Source: Eisenbergiella porci
GTDB lineage: Bacteria; Bacillota; Clostridia; Lachnospirales; Lachnospiraceae
NCBI RefSeq assembly: GCF_009696275.1
Contig: NZ_VUMI01000005.1
Coordinates: forward strand, 62,001-126,000
Direction of reading: 5' to 3'
Length of the DNA stretch: 64,000 bases
Below, piece by piece: positions 19,901 through 26,841 of the stretch. Position 1 is the stretch's first letter. Every line of letters begins with the position of its first letter. Under the pieces are notes generated by a model. The model ran no database searches. It had not been told where the DNA came from and was given only the letters and a program-made list of their open reading frames with translations. A program made the translations under genes and the position numbers.

Positions 19901-19929
19901 ACTATACTAAACAGCCCGCAGGCTGTCAA
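19901..19929 (-). promoter_or_regulatory. Sigma-A promoter of the his operon
   Basis: TTGACA (19924-19929), 17-nt spacer, TATAGT (19901-19906) on the minus strand. The -35 box overlaps the last codons of the upstream Nudix gene. Confidence 0.8.
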
Positions 19930-20426
19930 GTATTTCCTTCCGGCAGTAAGCTGCCGGTCATGTCTTTGCCGTTCAGCTGCCATTCCGCCAGCCTGTCTCC
20001 CTCATAACGCAGCTTCAGAGAAAAAAACGGAGCGTTTTCTTCCAGCAGCCGGAAAAAAATCAGATCTCCCGTCCAAAGATTCAGGTTGGGAATTTTTGAT
20101 TTAGGGACCCATTCCAGACAGCCCTCATCACAATCCGTCAGTTCCCCTTCGAAACCATCTGCCGTATAGAGACACATGTATTCCGTCCCCCATTTATCCG
20201 ACACAAAAGTGACCAGCCCCCGGAACCGGTAGGAAGTAAGAAGAAGCCCCGTTTCCTCCATTGCCTCCCGAAGCAGGCAGTCCTCCGGACTCTCCCCCTC
20301 TTCCGCATGTCCGCCGATGCCCACCCATTTATTTTCATTGAGATCGTTTTTCTTTTTGACACGGTGGAGCATCAGATAGCTGTCCTCCCGTTCAATATAG
20401 CAAAGCGTTGTAACCTGGCTTCTCAT
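19926..20426 (-). CDS. Nudix hydrolase, MutT/8-oxo-dGTPase-like
   Basis: 166 residues. Nudix box GHAEEGESPEDCLLREAMEETGL is complete. Length, the VSDKWGTEYMCLYTA strand and the C-terminal IFFRLLEENAPFFSLKLRYEGD resemble the clostridial 8-oxo-dGTP diphosphatase group, which cleanses the nucleotide pool. AAAGGAGG precedes the ATG. It is probably co-transcribed with recU (19 nt apart). The substrate is inferred. Confidence 0.82.
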   Translation of the reverse strand: MRSQVTTLCYIEREDSYLMLHRVKKKNDLNENKWVGIGGHAEEGESPEDCLLREAMEETGLLLTSYRFRGLVTFVSDKWGTEYMCLYTADGFEGELTDCDEGCLEWVPKSKIPNLNLWTGDLIFFRLLEENAPFFSLKLRYEGDRLAEWQLNGKDMTGSLLPEGNT

Positions 20427-20445
20427 AAGCGCCTCCTTTTACCGG

Positions 20446-20982
20446 CTATTCTTCTCTTGTATCCAGATCCTTCTGGATCATGTCCAGATAAGGAACCAGT
20501 ATCCCCTGTTTTTTCGGGAGGAAATATTCCGGATTTAATTCATCATACCGGAAGCTCTTGCGTCCCCCCTCTTTTGCCCTGTCCCAAAAATAACGCAGAT
20601 GGGCATAAGGAAGATAATAGAACTGATTTTTATGGGAAAAAAACAGGAGAAAAAAAGCGACTCCTCCCTGTTTTTCAAAATTTTCCATAAAATTCACCTG
20701 ATGCTCATGGATGTTTGCCAGGGCAAAGGTATCCGCAGCGCATTCCTTGGCATCAAAGCACACCGGCAGGCCCTGTACCGCGCCGATATAGTCAACAGTG
20801 CTTTTCTGGTCAAAATAGGCCAGGGTGATATGGCGTTCATCCTTATCGATTCGGATAGGGGTGATCGGCGTGGGGATTTTCTGGATAAGAGCCAGTCCGT
20901 TTTCCTGGTATTTTTCATTGGTGCGGTTGATCAGGTCTTCCAGTGTGGACCCCCGCAGCCCTCTTGAATTCCATGTTGCCAT
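20446..20982 (-). CDS. recU: Holliday junction resolvase RecU
   Basis: 178 residues with the RecU nuclease core: STVDYIGAVQGLPVCFDAKE, which includes the Asp and Glu-x-Lys catalytic residues, and the opening WNSRGLRGSTLEDLINRTN. It cleaves four-way junctions during recombination and repair. GGAGG precedes the ATG. RecU is often beside a penicillin-binding protein in Bacillus; here it sits between Nudix and RluA genes. Confidence 0.9.
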   Translation of the reverse strand: MATWNSRGLRGSTLEDLINRTNEKYQENGLALIQKIPTPITPIRIDKDERHITLAYFDQKSTVDYIGAVQGLPVCFDAKECAADTFALANIHEHQVNFMENFEKQGGVAFFLLFFSHKNQFYYLPYAHLRYFWDRAKEGGRKSFRYDELNPEYFLPKKQGILVPYLDMIQKDLDTREE

Positions 20983-20996
20983 TGCTCTCCTCCCTG

Positions 20997-21992
20997 TTAT
21001 TGCGTTTTCAGCCGCAGAAAGGCTTCCGGCTCCGGCGCCGTGAAGGATTTCCCGGAAAGATCGGCAAAGCAGCCGTCCATCACGGGAAACTCCACGCGGA
21101 AGGCATGGAGCATCTGAGAACGGATTCCCAGTCTGCGGTATCTGTCATTACAGGCTTTGTTTCCGTATTTGGCATCACCGATAAGGGGATGGCCCAGCGC
21201 GGCCAGGTGGGCGCGTATCTGATGGGATTTCCCCGTAAACAGCTCCACCTCAGCGTAGGTATACTCCGGATAAAAGGTAAGGGGACGGCAGCCTGTCACG
21301 ATATGGGCGGCAGCCTTATTCCCTTTAGGCTCGGCGGAAAGAATCCGCACCTGGTTGTTCTTTTCATCCTTGATAAGCCAGGCCTGCGTCACGCCTTCCA
21401 GCTCCATTCTGCCTGCCGCAAAAAGCCGGTAGTATTTATGGACGGTGCGTTCCCTCAGCAGTTCACTCATCTTCTGGCTGCCTGCCAGGGTTTTGCCGCA
21501 GATGACCAGGCCGCTTGTATTCCGGTCCAGCCGGTTGCATACGGAAGGCCGGAAGGTCCGCAGCTGATCCGCAGTGATTTTTCTCTGGGAAAGCAGGTAA
21601 TCCGTCAGCCATTCGTTCAGGGAATAATCCTGTGCCTCCGCTTTCTGCGTAAGCAGTCCGGCAGGTTTATTCACCAGAAGGATATGCTCGTTTTCAAAGA
21701 TAACTGGAATTTGAAGTTCCGGCTTTAATGAATTGGATGCTGTTTTGTCCGGCGCCGTTACTTCTCCCGGCGCTCCCCGGAATTTTTCCAGGGTTTCCTC
21801 CGCCAAAAAGAAGCATACCCGGTCTCCCGCCGTCAGCTTTTCGCTGCCGTCGGCTTTGGAGCCGTTCAGCGTAATATTTTTTTTGCGGAGCATTTTATAA
21901 AGGAAGCCGCTGCCAGCTTCCTTTAAATATTTTTTCAGAAATTTATCAAAACGTTGTCCGGCCTCGTTAGCGCCTATCGTCACCTCTCTCAT
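20997..21992 (-). CDS. RluA-family pseudouridine synthase
   Basis: 331 residues. An N-terminal S4-like segment (QRFDKFLKKYLKEAGSGFLYKML, about 12-35) is followed by the synthase domain with the catalytic Asp in RLDRNTSGLVICGKT and the end motif KSHQIRAHLAALGHPLIGD. It converts uridines to pseudouridine in 23S rRNA or tRNA; the exact site cannot be assigned. AGGGGGAG precedes the ATG. Confidence 0.92.
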   Translation of the reverse strand: MREVTIGANEAGQRFDKFLKKYLKEAGSGFLYKMLRKKNITLNGSKADGSEKLTAGDRVCFFLAEETLEKFRGAPGEVTAPDKTASNSLKPELQIPVIFENEHILLVNKPAGLLTQKAEAQDYSLNEWLTDYLLSQRKITADQLRTFRPSVCNRLDRNTSGLVICGKTLAGSQKMSELLRERTVHKYYRLFAAGRMELEGVTQAWLIKDEKNNQVRILSAEPKGNKAAAHIVTGCRPLTFYPEYTYAEVELFTGKSHQIRAHLAALGHPLIGDAKYGNKACNDRYRRLGIRSQMLHAFRVEFPVMDGCFADLSGKSFTAPEPEAFLRLKTQ

Positions 21993-22002
21993 TGCGCTCC
22001 CC

Positions 22003-22566
22003 CTATATGGATATGGCCTTTACCAGGGAAAGCACCGCTTCCGTCTGGGTGTCCCCGACGGAAAGCTCCTGCAGCTGATCCAGCCGGTTTAAGTATTTGG
22101 GAATATCCTGAAAAATCTTGATATTTACGTCCCGGATACTGTTCTGGGCGCACATGGCCTGCAGGTGCTTTTCACAGGCAGCCGTTTTGCATTTGGGATT
22201 TACGGCAATACCTATCAGGTTGTTTCCGCAAAATACCATATGCGGGATCTCAAAAGTGGACTCATAGCTTGTAAGGACGTTGTCGTAAAGGCAGGGGAGC
22301 GTTCCGGTGTGGGCGGACACCTTTTGATAAAGCTCTTCGCTGCAGCCCCTGGCGCGAAGGAACATAATCATATTTACCGCACACTTGCTCGCCGGAAGGC
22401 AGCCTAATATGGCGACGATGGTGAGCAGGTTTTTGTTGGTTCCCGTGGTGATGTAGCCTCCCAGGTATATGGCGAGGGAAAGAAGGAACAGGGAAAGGGT
22501 TTTGATAATTTCTATTTTCCTCTGGCTTTTGATATAGCCGTACTGGCCTTTTTTAATTCGATGCAT
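22003..22566 (-). CDS. Conserved hypothetical membrane-anchored protein
   Basis: 187 residues from the ATG at 22566, which has a GGAGG box 10 nt upstream; an ATG at 22605 is upstream of that box. Two helices near residues 20-60 (TLSLFLLSLAIYLGGYITTG, LLTIVAILGCLPASK) anchor it; the C-terminal 120 residues are soluble with several cysteines. Similar proteins occur beside RluA genes in Lachnospiraceae as far as I recall, but no function is known to me. It ends 10 nt before the rluA-type start, so they are probably co-transcribed. Confidence 0.72.
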   Translation of the reverse strand: MHRIKKGQYGYIKSQRKIEIIKTLSLFLLSLAIYLGGYITTGTNKNLLTIVAILGCLPASKCAVNMIMFLRARGCSEELYQKVSAHTGTLPCLYDNVLTSYESTFEIPHMVFCGNNLIGIAVNPKCKTAACEKHLQAMCAQNSIRDVNIKIFQDIPKYLNRLDQLQELSVGDTQTEAVLSLVKAISI

Positions 22567-22721
22567 TTCGGGAAATCCTCCGTCTGGTTTTATCTGTGTG
22601 GTCATAATGAAAAAATGGCAGTCTCCGGATCCGGGCCGTACTCCCGGTTGAAAGCCCTTTATTCAGTGCCGGAGCATGCCGGATTGGGCTCTCGGGCACG
22701 CTCCTGTAACAGTGTAACACA

Positions 22722-23618
22722 TTACGGCAAAGAAATCCAGAATTGGCTGTTAACGATATTGCGGCCACGATACACAGAAAGAAGGTCTCTTGAGTGGACA
22801 CCGCCGCATTTTTGTATGGTTTTCAGGGAGCCTGTGTTGCTTTTGTCGCAGTCCAGCATTACTTTTTTTAATCCGAACGTGCGCGCATAGCAAAGGACCT
22901 GACGCAGCATGGAAACCGCATAGCCCTTACGCCGCTGGGAAGGGCGGACACTGTAGCCGATATGGCCGCCCAGCTCCTCAAGGGCCGGATTCAGATGGTG
23001 GCGGATTTCGATGTTACCCACTATCGTCCAATCATCGGGACTGTCACGGCGGATGGCGAGGAACGTGGTTACGGGAACGCCGATATAGCTGTTGTTGTCT
23101 TTTTCACAGGCCTTTATCTGCTCCAGCCAGCCCGCTATTTTTTCATAATGGTGAAGTCCGCGGCTGCCGTTTATGGTATCGCCGTTTTCCAGGAATTCTC
23201 TGCGATATTCCTGGATTTTATGTTCCCATTCATCGTAATCAGCAGAATCGGGCTGAACGGCTTCGACAGGCATAATCAGAGTGATTTCCTGTTCCATTGG
23301 CATACCTCCTAAAAATAATTCAAGCTGTTTGTAAAAACAGTGCCTGATTTCTCCGTCCTTTAATTTCAGCGTTACATAACGAAGGGAAATATTTTTCAAA
23401 TCCTTTTCCGTAAGGCCGGTTTCCTCCTCCAGCTCCCGCAGGACACATGTCCGGGGATCGTTTAATTCATCCGGCTCAAAGTGTCCGCCGATTCCGCACC
23501 AGGAAGGCGGCACCACACGGGAGCCGATGCGATATAGAAGAAGAATTTTTGTGCCGCAGGATATGTAGATGGAGGTCATATTTCTCAGTTTTATGTCAGT
23601 ATTGGTATCTGCGTCCAT
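22722..23618 (-). CDS. Truncated Nudix domain fused in frame to GNAT acetyltransferase
   Basis: 298 residues from the ATG at 23618 (AGGAGG nine nt upstream). Residues 1-105 are the front of a Nudix protein, with a complete box GHFEPDELNDPRTCVLRELEEETGL but no C-terminal strands. Residues from about 106 are a full GNAT acetyltransferase with the acetyl-CoA loop VRPSQRRKGYAVSML. At the junction the DNA has a perfect AGGAGG (23305-23310) 7 nt before an in-frame ATG (23297), so the GNAT part can be translated alone. The fusion probably arose by deletion between two genes. Confidence 0.8.
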   Translation of the reverse strand: MDADTNTDIKLRNMTSIYISCGTKILLLYRIGSRVVPPSWCGIGGHFEPDELNDPRTCVLRELEEETGLTEKDLKNISLRYVTLKLKDGEIRHCFYKQLELFLGGMPMEQEITLIMPVEAVQPDSADYDEWEHKIQEYRREFLENGDTINGSRGLHHYEKIAGWLEQIKACEKDNNSYIGVPVTTFLAIRRDSPDDWTIVGNIEIRHHLNPALEELGGHIGYSVRPSQRRKGYAVSMLRQVLCYARTFGLKKVMLDCDKSNTGSLKTIQKCGGVHSRDLLSVYRGRNIVNSQFWISLP

Positions 23619-23619
23619 A

Positions 23620-24117
23620 TCAGCTTTCCTCCTGAAGGATTCTTTTTTCGTATCCGGTGAGGGTGAGGCTGCCTGTGGGTTTTCCTGTGAACGTACTGTA
23701 GAAGCCCAGCTTTTCATATAAATGGCAGTTTCTCTCTTCTTCCATTATGGTGACAAGCCTCCAGGTGAATACCTCAGGGTACATGGTGAACAACTGGGTC
23801 AGGGCCTGGGAAGCGGCGTGCTTGTTCTGCTCCTCGGGGATGATAAAAAGAGGGGAAATCACATGCGCATCCCTCTTTTTCACCACCCTCACAGCGCCTA
23901 CACTCTTTCCTTCCAGGGCGATAAGCCAGTAATCGGTTTCCTCCTGAGCCAGCTGCAGCTCCACCTTTTCCGGCGGATCCAGCGCAGGGGTTGTTTCTGT
24001 GTCATGGTATTTTTCATAAAGCGGCATAAATGCGCTTTTTTTCATCTGGTGAATGAGCAGGGCATCCGTTTTCTGTGCAAGAATCAGCTGTACCGGATCT
24101 GACTTTGTAGTAACCAT
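23620..24117 (-). CDS. GNAT-family N-acetyltransferase
   Basis: 165 residues from the ATG at 24117 with an AGGAGG box. It has an ISPLFIIPEEQNKHAASQALT segment for acetyl-CoA binding and a late HLYEKLGFYSTF motif common in GNATs. The substrate is unknown. Another in-frame ATG at 24219 also has a perfect AGGAGG and would add 34 basic residues; two duplicated ribosome-binding sites lie between. The stop is 1 nt before the next gene's start. Expression is probably set by the attenuator-like leader at 24286-24572. Confidence 0.8.
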   Translation of the reverse strand: MVTTKSDPVQLILAQKTDALLIHQMKKSAFMPLYEKYHDTETTPALDPPEKVELQLAQEETDYWLIALEGKSVGAVRVVKKRDAHVISPLFIIPEEQNKHAASQALTQLFTMYPEVFTWRLVTIMEEERNCHLYEKLGFYSTFTGKPTGSLTLTGYEKRILQEES

Positions 24118-24285
24118 TTTTAATCCTCCTGTTATACGGAGCAAAATGCGAGTCCTCTGATGGACAATGGATTTTCCTCCTGGTCTTCTGAAGGAAAATT
24201 CGAAGCCTCTGTCGGCCATGGGATTTTCCTCCTGTGGAAAGTTTGAATGTGAGGGAAACAGCCGGGTAAGTATATTTTCGGCATT

Positions 24286-24322
24286 AAAAAACCGCATCAA
24301 ACAAAAAATATGTCTGATGCGG
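24286..24322 (-). terminator. Leader terminator upstream of GNAT genes
   Basis: Arms CCGCATCA (24315-24322) and TGATGCGG (24292-24299), then six T on the minus strand. It stands about 170 nt before the GNAT start, so it would end transcription early unless disrupted. Confidence 0.75.
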
Positions 24323-24572
24323 ATAAAGAAGCGAAAAAATATAGGTAACAATAATCAGCTCCGTCACTTCTGCACAGACATATAAGACCTACCGGCTTGT
24401 ATCCTGTGCATGAAACATAAATTCTGAATAAGAATCATTCCTGCATACGGTTACAAGCAAATACGTCCGTAATAAAAACAAATATGCATATAGGAGCGGA
24501 TTTCACATCCACAGATCTGTAAGCTGCGATTCATTGTTTTCCTCTTTCTGTTTATGGGATTTCCAAAAACTT
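24323..24572 (-). ncRNA. Attenuator-like leader RNA of the GNAT operon
   Basis: Between the promoter (24579-24607) and the terminator lie about 250 nt. A pre-terminator stem pairs TGCACAG (24404-24410) with CTGTGCA (24371-24377). An alternative 9-bp stem pairs ATATGTCTG (24375-24383) with CAGACATAT (24308-24316), which overlaps the terminator's 5' arm. These stems exclude one another. A 27-codon frame with GAGG six nt upstream (24451-24534) and a second of about 24 codons after it could be leader peptides. Function is inferred from layout. Confidence 0.5.
24451..24534 (-). CDS. Possible leader peptide, 27 residues
   Basis: Begins MNRSLQICGCEIRS and ends with TAA; rich in Cys, Tyr and Ile. 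GAGG lies six nt before the ATG. It sits in the leader ahead of the alternative hairpins. Whether it is translated cannot be told from the sequence. Confidence 0.3.
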   Translation of the reverse strand: MNRSLQICGCEIRSYMHICFYYGRICL

Positions 24573-24578
24573 TTTATC

Positions 24579-24607
24579 ATACTAGCACGTTGAAGTAGGG
24601 CTGTCAA
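24579..24607 (-). promoter_or_regulatory. Sigma-A promoter of the GNAT leader
   Basis: TTGACA (24602-24607), 17-nt spacer, TAGTAT (24579-24584) on the minus strand. It adjoins the left end of the transposase-like element. Confidence 0.75.
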
Positions 24608-26063
24608 TAGGCACTTATAAATGATTTTCTACGCAAAATGGCAGAATTTTGCCAAAGCAAGATTAAGATGTCAGTGCTGGAACCAGAATAAGGTTATTTT
24701 CAGTTAAACCAGCTGCTATGATTTCCTTTCCAAGAGCTGTGATCAGATATTTACGTTCCTTTTCTTTCTGCGGATGACTGACTTCAGCCAGCTTTTTTCT
24801 TCCGCTACTGTGGTCATCGAAGGAAGAAATGAATTCCAGATATCGATAGTTTGCAGATTTCATAATTGTGAACAACTGGTACAGACTGTAGATGCTCTTT
24901 TTCAGCGGAGCTTTCTGCACACTACTGGAACCATCCCGGTGATTGACTTCCCGTTCAACACGGAAAGTACCGATGTCATTGCAGGTAGATTCAATCCGCA
25001 GGACATGTCCGAACTTATCATACATTTTGATTGATACATCACCCATATGGTGTTTGATTCTCGTGCCGAGAATTCGTTGATTGTAATTGGTCCCGATTTC
25101 CTTGATACAGTTATAGGTGATTCGTTGTCCAAGGAACGTGGCGATATTATCCGGTTTTACTGTAAAGATAGCAGTGCGGATGATTTCATCATAAAGTGGT
25201 TCGAGATATTCCGGTTTCTGAAACGTGACGTCTGTTGCGCATTCAATCTGCTGGACGGTCCATGTATAGCCAAGACCAAGAGAGCCAGGAACAGGACTAT
25301 AGCGTTTGGCAAAGACATCAAGAATCTTATGGAGATCTTCTGGATTGATGCGGTCAGAAAGTTTCTGTGCAGTTTCCGTATCAGAAATTTCAAGGAACGC
25401 ATTGTCATGCATCCTATAAGTGATTTGCTTTTTGTCTAGTTTGTGGGCAAGTAGATTGTGCCCGTTCATATAAAACTGAAGGCGGAAAGGCGGCCAGGTA
25501 GGAACACGAAGATAACAAAGACCAAGTTCTCTGTCGATAAAGTAAAAGTAATAGTAAAGACATTTGCTTTGGTCAAATTTAAGGAATGTTTTGCCGGTTA
25601 TTTTATCGTGCCAGGGTTTATAGGTATTGCAGCATTCCATGGCAGAAAAGATATGAATTAGTCCTTCTGTTTTCCCGGTTTGAGAAATAATTTTCTGGAT
25701 GCGGTCATCTTTTCTGAAAGCATGAAATTTTCGGATGAACTCGATTTCAATTCCGTTGTCACAGGCAATCTGTTCCGCATTTTCCCGGACTTGCTCTGTA
25801 AGGGGCTGGGAGAAACTGGGATAGTCAAAAATACGGAAATTATTTAGTTTCATATAGGTTGTCATAGCTTCAGCATGACTCCAGTTTGGGATATAGCCCT
25901 GAATGATTATGCGGTCATAACAGGTGATGATGCCGTGAATTTTATCAACGTATTTATCCGTAAGCAACATGTTAAACCCCCCTTTTTCTTTAGAATAGCG
26001 TAAAGGGGAGAAAATAAAAATAACTTTTCCGGTTTATCCGGGTTAGGTAAAAAGAACGGAAAT
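24608..26063 (-). mobile_element. Transposase-like element of unknown family
   Basis: The right edge is set by where the ThrS reading frame breaks (about 26063). The left edge is uncertain, placed after the leader promoter. A hairpin GCAAAAT/ATTTTGC (24634-24653) lies behind the transposase-like gene. I looked for terminal inverted repeats and target duplications and found none that are convincing. The thrS 3' part is not present on the other side, so the event included a deletion. Confidence 0.55.
24663..25970 (-). CDS. Transposase-like protein of an unnamed dispersed family
   Basis: 435 residues. The frame begins LLTDKYVDKIHGIITCYDRI; blocks such as FHAFRKDDRIQ, MECCNTYKPWHDKITG, GLCYLRVPTWPPFRLQFY and GTRIKHHMGDVSIKMYDKFG are, from memory, conserved in a family of multi-copy genes in gut Clostridia and other bacteria that lacks a firm name. 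Acidic and His residues are frequent, but I cannot assign a catalytic triad. The C-terminus (QKEKERKYLITALGK) looks shortened relative to full-length relatives, which carry a winged-helix segment before it. GGGGGG precedes the ATG. Transposase function is inferred. Confidence 0.6.
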   Translation of the reverse strand: MLLTDKYVDKIHGIITCYDRIIIQGYIPNWSHAEAMTTYMKLNNFRIFDYPSFSQPLTEQVRENAEQIACDNGIEIEFIRKFHAFRKDDRIQKIISQTGKTEGLIHIFSAMECCNTYKPWHDKITGKTFLKFDQSKCLYYYFYFIDRELGLCYLRVPTWPPFRLQFYMNGHNLLAHKLDKKQITYRMHDNAFLEISDTETAQKLSDRINPEDLHKILDVFAKRYSPVPGSLGLGYTWTVQQIECATDVTFQKPEYLEPLYDEIIRTAIFTVKPDNIATFLGQRITYNCIKEIGTNYNQRILGTRIKHHMGDVSIKMYDKFGHVLRIESTCNDIGTFRVEREVNHRDGSSSVQKAPLKKSIYSLYQLFTIMKSANYRYLEFISSFDDHSSGRKKLAEVSHPQKEKERKYLITALGKEIIAAGLTENNLILVPALTS

Positions 26064-26438
26064 GTAAAAGCTGATGCTTTCTCCTTCTTCAAGCCCTTCA
26101 ATCAGTTCCAGCTTATAGCTTTCGCCGTTATTTTCCATGAAGGCTAACGCCTCTTTTTTACTTTTTTCATAAACCTGCAGCGAAAGAGATTCCTTAACAA
26201 TTTTTCTCATTTCCTCTTCCACAGCCTTTAGATTCTCCTCTGAAAAGGAAAAGGGAAATTCAAAATCATAATAAAATCCATTTTCAATTGCAGGACCAAT
26301 GGCACATTTCGTATCCGGATAAAGATGCTTTACTGCCTGCGCCAGTACATGGGCGCTCGTGTGCCAGAACGCTTTCCTCCCCTCCTGTTCCTCAAAACTC
26401 ATTTCTGCCATTTCACCATTTTTTTGCAGAACCTTCAT
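26064..26438 (-). pseudogene. thrS: Truncated threonyl-tRNA synthetase (TGS-less ThrS)
   Basis: About 125 residues of ThrS: KAFWHTSAHVLAQAVKHLYP, with the HxxxH metal site of the editing domain, and CAIGPAIENGFYYDFEFP, ending after ESISFY. The catalytic and anticodon domains are missing. No N-terminal TGS domain is present, as in the shorter clostridial ThrS type. The frame runs into the adjoining element and stops at 26043. A complete T-box riboswitch precedes it. A functional thrS must exist elsewhere. Confidence 0.88.
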
Positions 26439-26500
26439 ACTCTTGTTGCTCCTTTCTTTTTTGCGGCCGACAGCCGGTTATCAGTATTGAACAACATAAG

Positions 26501-26741
26501 AAAAGCACCCATAAGACCATAAAAAATAGTCTTAAGGGTGCATTTAACACGGTTCCACCTTAACTTTTCACTTCAGATTCCAATAAGTCCTATCCTTTAA
26601 CGCAGGCATACGGTAACACTTACATCACTTCAGCATTACAGCTCTGGAATGGTATTCGTCTATCTTACACATAAACAGCTTTCACCAAATTCTGTTCTCT
26701 CTGGATGTTTCTGAATAAACTACTCTTTTCCGTCATCGCTC
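26501..26741 (-). promoter_or_regulatory. T-box riboswitch (Thr) of the broken thrS
   Basis: Reading the minus strand: AGTA turn and GGTGAAAGCTG of stem I, specifier GAATACC (ACC, Thr, at 26651-26653), T-box AAGGTGGAACCGTG (26548-26561) and a terminator with arms GCACCC/GGGTGC (26505-26541) plus T run. T-boxes sense uncharged tRNA. The codon could also be read as TAC one base earlier; the downstream thrS favours ACC. Confidence 0.88.
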
Positions 26742-26746
26742 TTCTT

Positions 26747-26774
26747 ATATTATTGGATAAATATTAACAAACAA
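26747..26774 (-). promoter_or_regulatory. Promoter of the T-box leader
   Basis: TTGTTT (26769-26774), 16-nt spacer, TAATAT (26747-26752) on the minus strand. Confidence 0.55.
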
Positions 26775-26841
26775 TTGCCCTGTTGTTAATTACTTTTGAA
26801 AAGAATCTGTCATAGAAAAAATATATAGTATGACAGTTTAG

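Noticed and set aside
24608-26063. Terminal inverted repeats of the transposase-like element
   Set aside because: ATTTTCT and ACGC strings occur near both ends but the match is short and at different distances from the edges.
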